Made by a program: the position numbers and the translations under genes
Part shown: positions 59,365 through 64,000 of the stretch, one piece after another
Numbering within the stretch: the first letter of the stretch is position 1
How the letters are laid out: the number at the start of each line of letters is the position of its first letter
From: DASZTV01 sp035548125
GTDB taxonomy: Bacteria > Actinomycetota > Actinomycetes > JAFAQI01
Direction of reading: 5' to 3'
Length of the DNA stretch: 64,000 bases
Assembly (NCBI GenBank): GCA_035548125.1
Contig: DASZTV010000006.1
Coordinates: 1-64,000 of the forward strand
Notes under the pieces: model-generated
Seen by the model: the letters and a program-made list of their open reading frames with translations, nothing else
What the model was told of the DNA's origin: nothing
Databases searched by the model: none

Positions 59365-60909
59365 CTATCCCCTTCTGATCGGTCGCCGCCGGTGGCCCTT
59401 CACCTGGTGTGGTCGCGACACGTGGTCGGGCACCGGCGTCGGGGTGCCCTCGTCGACGACGCCCAAGCCCCAGTTCGGCGGCAGGATGCACTCGCCCCCG
59501 AGCACCTCGACCTGTTGCGCGGTCGGCACCGGCAGCGGCGGCACCCCAGGGTGCGGCTTGCGCCCGAAGCTGAACGCCTTCGTCATGTCACCGACGGTCT
59601 TGCGCCGCCACTTCGTGAGGTTCGGGACGTCGACGCCGAACCTCGACTCGATGAGCTTGAGCTGCGAGGTGTGGTCGAGCACGTCGCTGCAGACGAACCC
59701 GCCGCGGCTGTACGGCGACAGCACGAGGCACGGCACGCGGAAGCCGAGACCGACCGGGCCTCGGACCCCCTCGGCGTCTGTCGGCAGCTTGTCCATCGTG
59801 AGGAACTCACCCGGCGTGCCGTGCGGCGGCGTAGGTGGCGCCACGTGATCGAAGAAGCCGCCGTTCTCGTCGTAGCTGACGATGATGGCGGTCTTCTCCC
59901 ACAGCGCCCGGTTGGCGACCACGGTCTGCAGCAGCTCCGCGACGAAGATCTCGCCGAGCAGCGGCGGCGTCGACGGGTGGTCGCAGGCGGGCAAGGTCGG
60001 AAAGACCCACGACACCGCCGGGAGCGTTCCGGCCGCGACGTCGGCGGCGAAGTTGGCCGGATAGCTGATCAGCCCCGTGGCGTTGTCCGCGAGATAGGTC
60101 CCGTCGTTGAGGAAGTTCTTGAAGTACAGCAGCGGGTTCAGCAGCGTGAGCGAGCTTGCGTCCTGGTAGACCTTCCACGAGATGCCGGCCTCGGAGAGGT
60201 TCTCGGGCATGGTCCGCCAGGAGTACTTGCCGAACTGGGACTCGCGGTTGGACACGAGCGTGGTGAGGCAAGGGCCGCCGTGCTTGCCTTCGGGGTCGAG
60301 CGTCCCCGTCAGCCACATGACCCGGTTGGGGTCGGTCGGGCCGAGGACGGAGGCGAAGTAGCCGTCACACAGCGTGAACGCGTCCGCGAGCCCCTGGTAC
60401 AGCGGAATGTCCCGGCGGTTGTAGTAGCCCATGCTGACCGGCCCGATCTTCGGGCCGTCCGCCTTGAGGTGGGCGGGCAGCCAGCGGTTCATTCGGCCGC
60501 CGTTCCACGCGTCGTGCATCGGGCCCCAGTTGTGCGTGATGTCGTCGACGCACTCCGCGTAGCTCGCGAGGTCCTTCGTGTTCAGGTGGAACGGGAAGAG
60601 ATGGCCGTCCGGGTCGGGGCCGTGTCCGGCGCGGTAGCCCCGCTGCTTGAACACCCCTGGGATCGCATGTGGGTCGTCGAAGCCGCGTACGCCGGGGTAG
60701 GTGCCGAAGTAGTGGTCGAAGGAGCGGTTCTCCATCATCACGAAGATGACGTGCTCGATGTCCGACAGCGGCGCGTCCTTCGTCGGCTCGGCGGCGTAGG
60801 CGTCGTCGACGACCTTCCCCAACCGGCCTGACATCGCCGCCATTGCGCCGGCGGTCGCCCCTGCGAGCACCTGGCGGCGGGTCGGGCCGATCGTGTTTCT
60901 CGCAGTCAT
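59365..60909 (-). CDS. Tat-exported phosphoesterase (phospholipase C-like)
   Basis: The 514-aa protein begins with a Tat signal (TRRQVLAGATAGAMAAMSG). The phospholipase C/acid phosphatase family pattern is clear: HVIFVMMENRSFDHYFGTYP, WLTGTLDPEGKHGGPC, SYDENGGFFDHVAPP and VLSPYSRGGFV. Length and Tat export match mycobacterial Plc enzymes and relatives used to scavenge phosphate from phospholipids. The pst genes 1.5 kb away fit phosphate acquisition. It ends 4 bases from the GH26-like gene. Confidence 0.87.
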   Translation of the reverse strand: MTARNTIGPTRRQVLAGATAGAMAAMSGRLGKVVDDAYAAEPTKDAPLSDIEHVIFVMMENRSFDHYFGTYPGVRGFDDPHAIPGVFKQRGYRAGHGPDPDGHLFPFHLNTKDLASYAECVDDITHNWGPMHDAWNGGRMNRWLPAHLKADGPKIGPVSMGYYNRRDIPLYQGLADAFTLCDGYFASVLGPTDPNRVMWLTGTLDPEGKHGGPCLTTLVSNRESQFGKYSWRTMPENLSEAGISWKVYQDASSLTLLNPLLYFKNFLNDGTYLADNATGLISYPANFAADVAAGTLPAVSWVFPTLPACDHPSTPPLLGEIFVAELLQTVVANRALWEKTAIIVSYDENGGFFDHVAPPTPPHGTPGEFLTMDKLPTDAEGVRGPVGLGFRVPCLVLSPYSRGGFVCSDVLDHTSQLKLIESRFGVDVPNLTKWRRKTVGDMTKAFSFGRKPHPGVPPLPVPTAQQVEVLGGECILPPNWGLGVVDEGTPTPVPDHVSRPHQVKGHRRRPIRRG

Positions 60910-60923
60910 GCCGCGATTGTGGC

Positions 60924-61829
60924 TCAGCCGAGCAGCCTCGTGTCGCTGCGGAGCCAGTCGAGGATGCGCGTAGCCGTCCAGTCGGGGGCCTCGAGCATCG
61001 GCACGTGACCGACGTCGTCGGCCACCTCGAGTCGCCAGTGGGGGAATGTCTTCGCGGCCCGGCGCGCTGCGGCGACCGGGACCAGCCGGTCCTTCTCACC
61101 GTGCAGAACGAGAACCGGTGCCTGCACCGCCGTCATCGCGCGTTGCAGGCTCGGCGCGCGGCTGACCCGCTGCACGACGGACCTGCCGGCGACGATCACG
61201 TCCGACGGTGGGAAGTCAGGGCTGTTTCGCTGGTTGACAGTTCGTACGCCGGCCTCGATCACGTCCTGAGGCACGCGGTTGAGGTCCACCGTGCACATCC
61301 GGAGCGCCTGGCGGATCTGCTGCTCCGCGCTTTGCCGGGAGCGGCGCCGGGTGTACGCCGCCTCGCCGACGAGCGGCAGCGCCATGACCGCGAACTGCAA
61401 CGCGACGCGGGAGTCGATGCGGCTGAACGGAGGCCGCGGCAACGCCGGGTCGACAAGGACGGCGCCGCGGACCGAGTGCGGTGATGCAGCGGCCTCAAGC
61501 ACCGAGATCAGCCCGCCCATCGAGTTGCCGACCAGGACCACCGGCTCCCCGGCCACTTCGGTGATGAAGCGGTCGACCAGCCGCCGGTTGGCACCCACCG
61601 TGGTCGAGCGGCCGGCGGCCGGGCTCAGCCCGTGCCCGGCCAGGTCGATCGCCAGCACCCGGACCTGATCGCGCAGCAGCGGAGCGAGCGCCAGCCAGTT
61701 CCAGGCGGCGCCACCGAGCCCGTGAACGGCCAGCAGCAGGGGCGCGTCGGCGGGTCCACCGAAGTCCAGATAGTGGGTCGGACCACCCAAATCGACGGTC
61801 CGGGACTGGCCGGTTTCGAGCGCGGTCAC
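60924..61829 (-). CDS. Alpha/beta hydrolase
   Basis: GTG 61829 (301 aa) is preferred; an ATG at 61871 would add a Gly/Pro-rich stretch. Motifs are AVHGLGGAAWNWL (oxyanion hole), DLAGHGLSPAAGR, nucleophile Ser in LVGNSMGGLISV, Asp in LHGEKDRLVPV and His in DDVGHVPMLEAP. No signal peptide. It ends 14 bases from the phosphoesterase start on the same strand, so both may be cotranscribed. Substrate unknown. Confidence 0.82.
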   Translation of the reverse strand: MTALETGQSRTVDLGGPTHYLDFGGPADAPLLLAVHGLGGAAWNWLALAPLLRDQVRVLAIDLAGHGLSPAAGRSTTVGANRRLVDRFITEVAGEPVVLVGNSMGGLISVLEAAASPHSVRGAVLVDPALPRPPFSRIDSRVALQFAVMALPLVGEAAYTRRRSRQSAEQQIRQALRMCTVDLNRVPQDVIEAGVRTVNQRNSPDFPPSDVIVAGRSVVQRVSRAPSLQRAMTAVQAPVLVLHGEKDRLVPVAAARRAAKTFPHWRLEVADDVGHVPMLEAPDWTATRILDWLRSDTRLLG

Positions 61830-61981
61830 CCCTCGATTCTGCCCTGGAGGGCGCCGACACCCGTTGTTCATCTACCGCTCATTCCCAGTTTCCCCGGCAT
61901 GCCCCGACCGTCGCAGAAGGTGAGGTGTCGTTGATGGCGCCGGAGGGGCGCGCTTCTCGCGCGAGCACGAGGGGGGATCGG

Positions 61982-62443
61982 GTGAAGGCCCCGCGTTACC
62001 TCTTCGTCCTCGGCGTAGGCGAAGGAGCCGCAGCGCATCCGGTCTGGCCCGATCTGCACCAGCCGTTCGAAGGGGAGGTCGACGTTGACGGTTCGTGGTT
62101 CGCGTGGCGCCTCACTGGAGCGAACCACCGCGAGCTCGGCCGCAGCTGTCTGGTCTACCCCGACCTCGCCGCAGCCCGAGCCGCGGCCGAGACCCTTCGT
62201 AACCGCGTCCACGAGGCAGAGATGACCGTCCTGACCGTCCCTCGCACCGGCACCTGGGGCTGGCGGCTGCGCCTCGACGGCAAGCCGGTCGCCACCTCGA
62301 GTCGCGGCTACGCCCGCCACCGGGAGTGCACGTACAACGCGAGCACATTCGTGGCCGCTGCCGCCATTGCCGACCTGTCCGACGCCGATCCGCCGCCGGT
62401 TTGGCAGCTGGTCGAGTCCCGTCTCCCCGACGCCGCACTGTGA
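61982..62443 (+). CDS. Hypothetical protein with DUF1508/YegP-like end
   Basis: GTG 61982 with a GGGGGG run upstream gives 153 aa; an upstream in-frame start at 61925 adds a low-complexity leader. The C-terminal stretch TWGWRLRLDGKPVATSSRGY resembles the beta-hairpin of DUF1508 (YegP/UPF0339). The N-terminal half (YLFVLGVGEGAAAHPVWPDL) is not recognised. Its stop overlaps the pstB start (GTGA), so it may be linked to phosphate regulation. Confidence 0.6.
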   Translation: MKAPRYLFVLGVGEGAAAHPVWPDLHQPFEGEVDVDGSWFAWRLTGANHRELGRSCLVYPDLAAARAAAETLRNRVHEAEMTVLTVPRTGTWGWRLRLDGKPVATSSRGYARHRECTYNASTFVAAAAIADLSDADPPPVWQLVESRLPDAAL

Positions 62444-63360
62444 GCGAGCACATGGCCATGACAGAGCCCGACCGGATCGAGCAAGTCGAGGCCGAACTAG
62501 GAGAGCCCGTGACCATCGCCCCGGACCGCCCGGCCATGACGCCGCCCACCACGGTGGTGCAGGAGCCCGCGAAGACCGCGATTCACGGTGCCCGGCTCGA
62601 CGCGCACAACGTCTCGGCCTGGTTCGGCAACAACAAGGTGCTCGACCGGGTCTCGCTGTCGATGCCGCCGGCCACCGTCACGGCGCTCATCGGACCGTCG
62701 GGCTGCGGCAAGTCGACCTTCCTGCGGATCCTGAACCGCATGCACGAGTCGGTCGCCACGGCGAAGCTCTCCGGCGAGGTCCGGCTCAACGGGGAGGACA
62801 TCTACGCCCCCGAGGCGCGCATCACCGAGACACGCAAGCGGATCGGCATGGTCTTCCAGAAGCCGAACCCGTTCCCGGCGATGAGCATCGGCGACAACGT
62901 CACGGCCGGCCTGAAGCTCACCGGTCAGAAGATCGGCCGCTCGGAGCGGGACGCGTTGATCGAGGACTGCCTGCAGCGCGGCGGGCTCTGGGCGGAGGTC
63001 AAGGACCGGCTGAACGAGCCTGGTGGCGCGCTGTCGGGCGGCCAGCAGCAGCGGCTCTGCATCGCCCGCTCGCTCGCGGTGAACCCTGATGTCCTGCTGA
63101 TGGACGAGCCCTGCTCCGCGCTCGACCCGACGTCGACCCGCCGGATCGAGGAGACGATCTCGATGCTGCGGGACCAGGTGACGATCGTGATCGTCACCCA
63201 CAACATGCAGCAGGCCGCTCGCGTCTCGCAGCAATGCGCCTTCTTCCTCGCTGAGCAAGGCACTCCGGGCGGCATCGTCGAAGCCGGCTCGACCGAGGAC
63301 ATCTTCGAGCGGCCGCGCGACCCACGCACCGCGGACTACGTAAACGGCCGGTTCGGGTGA
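62440..63360 (+). CDS. pstB: Phosphate ABC transporter ATPase
   Basis: The 306-aa protein (GTG 62440; ATG 62452 or 62458 also possible) has about 40 extra N-terminal residues, then the PstB core: LIGPSGCGKSTFLRILNRMH (Walker A), GMVFQKPNPFPAMSIGDNV (Q-loop, PstB hallmark), LSGGQQQRLCIARSLA (signature) and VLLMDEPCSALDPTSTRRIE (Walker B), with the switch THNMQQAARVSQ. It powers Pi uptake. It precedes pstC, whereas the common order is pstS-pstC-pstA-pstB. Confidence 0.93.
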   Translation: MSEHMAMTEPDRIEQVEAELGEPVTIAPDRPAMTPPTTVVQEPAKTAIHGARLDAHNVSAWFGNNKVLDRVSLSMPPATVTALIGPSGCGKSTFLRILNRMHESVATAKLSGEVRLNGEDIYAPEARITETRKRIGMVFQKPNPFPAMSIGDNVTAGLKLTGQKIGRSERDALIEDCLQRGGLWAEVKDRLNEPGGALSGGQQQRLCIARSLAVNPDVLLMDEPCSALDPTSTRRIEETISMLRDQVTIVIVTHNMQQAARVSQQCAFFLAEQGTPGGIVEAGSTEDIFERPRDPRTADYVNGRFG

Positions 63361-64000
63361 CAGCAGCCCTCCTCGACCAGCCACCCGGAGGGCCACCCGC
63401 GCAAGCCGAGGACGCACCCCGGGTCCTTGCCCGCGGCCTGTCCAAGGTGGACCGGGTCTTCCACGCCAGCGCCCGCTCGGTCGGTGTCTTCGTTCTTGTC
63501 TTGACCGGCTCCATCGGGGTCTTTCTCGGTTACCAGATGATTCCAACCATCCACCGGTATGGCTGGAGCTTCTTCACCGAGAACCGCTGGGTGCCGCAGC
63601 TCAACGTCTTCGGCATCTCCTCAGCCGTGGTCGGCACCATCCAGGTTGCCGTCATGGCACTGGCGATCGCGTTCCCGCTCGCGCTCATGACGGCGCTGTT
63701 CATCACGGAGTACGCGCCGCGGCGGTTGCAGTCGTGGTTCATTTCGCTGGTCGACCTGATGTCGGCGGTCCCATCCATCTTGTTCGGCGCCTGGGCGGTC
63801 GCGGCGTTGCAGCCCCATGCGCTGTTCATCGCGCGCTGGATCTCGCGTTGGTTCGGCTGGATCCCGATTTTCAAGGTCCCGTCAGCGCCCGGTGGTCCGG
63901 GCGCGGCTGCCTTCTCGCAGCACTCGTTCGCGCTCTCGCCGTTCATCGCGGCTATAGCGGTGTCGATGATGGTGATCCCGCTGGCGTGCTCTGTCATGCG
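63357..64000 (+). CDS. pstC: Phosphate ABC transporter permease (partial)
   Basis: GTG 63357 overlaps the pstB stop. The 214 visible residues have a soluble N-terminus, a first helix (SVGVFVLVLTGSIGVFLGYQ), a periplasmic loop with WSFFTENRWVPQ and the PstC/PstA permease segment (VGTIQVAVMALAIAFPLALM, then SLVDLMSAVPSILFGAWAVA). The frame runs off the window end. Downstream pst genes are expected beyond base 64000. Confidence 0.9.
   Translation, partial: MTAALLDQPPGGPPAQAEDAPRVLARGLSKVDRVFHASARSVGVFVLVLTGSIGVFLGYQMIPTIHRYGWSFFTENRWVPQLNVFGISSAVVGTIQVAVMALAIAFPLALMTALFITEYAPRRLQSWFISLVDLMSAVPSILFGAWAVAALQPHALFIARWISRWFGWIPIFKVPSAPGGPGAAAFSQHSFALSPFIAAIAVSMMVIPLACSVM

Overview
The window is high-GC and densely coded, with frequent GTG/TTG starts, 1-8 bp stop/start overlaps and families typical of Actinomycetota: a DevR/DevS (DosR/DosS)-type two-component system, an InhA-type FabI, a FasR-type PucR regulator, SpoIIE phosphatase/anti-sigma kinase modules, an Acg-type nitroreductase and a DipZ-type thioredoxin protein. 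It most resembles a soil-type, high-GC actinomycete, but the genus cannot be named from the sequence alone. All calls come from reading the sequence and recalling protein families; no database search was run.

Region 1 (1-7510) looks like an accessory segment. It holds the 3' end of an IS481-like transposase, two secreted repeat proteins in one minus-strand operon (a glycine-rich PGRS/beta-helix protein with IPT domains and a Cys-paired repeat protein), a large LuxR-type ATPase regulator with a 20-bp lux-box-like dyad upstream, a broken membrane-protein/DUF2958 mosaic, and the 3' part of a tRNA-Lys(UUU) gene, which is what an integrated element leaves at its attachment site.

Region 2 (7556-18131) is a signalling block: a 1264-aa PAS-GAF-histidine kinase-receiver-PAS-SpoIIE-HATPase protein, a phosphodiester glycosidase-like exported protein, a small membrane protein, and a DevR/DevS-like pair with an Acg-like flavoprotein and an exported esterase. 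Three copies of a dyad (consensus GGGYCSTTGGWCC) lie in the promoters of this block and suggest a small DosR-like regulon.

Region 3 (18132-29943) is a tightly coupled eight-gene cluster: phosphotransferase, DUF7064-like protein, acyl-CoA ligase, TetR, exported protein of unknown role, membrane-anchored substrate-binding protein, a single-chain Liv-type ABC transporter carrying both permeases and both ATPases, and an MpaB-type (DUF2236) oxygenase. It looks like an uptake-and-activation system for a hydrophobic carboxylic acid (inference). A 19-bp near-palindrome over the fadD promoter is a likely TetR operator.

Region 4 (29956-34219) holds an ArsR regulator, a soluble tandem-PAS chemotaxis-type transducer, an exported PHB-depolymerase-like esterase and small proteins. 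Region 5 (34055-41763, minus strand) is a complete FAS-II operon, fasR-fabD-fabH-acpP-fabF-accD-fabG-fabI, probably continuing into two uncharacterised small genes, one a 54-aa CxxC/HxxxH microprotein.

Region 6 (41813-61829) is a run of mostly exported hydrolases and oxidoreductases (copper amine oxidase, GH18-, GH16- and GH26-like proteins, secretory lipase, two phosphoesterases, an RTX-type repeat protein, DipZ) with DNA repair, acetyltransferase, TetR, nitronate monooxygenase-like, limonene-epoxide-hydrolase-like and class V aminotransferase genes. Region 7 (61982-64000) begins a phosphate transporter operon with pstB ahead of pstC. Several gene ends carry long inverted repeats that overlap the final codons; they probably act as terminators and may form a dispersed repeat class.
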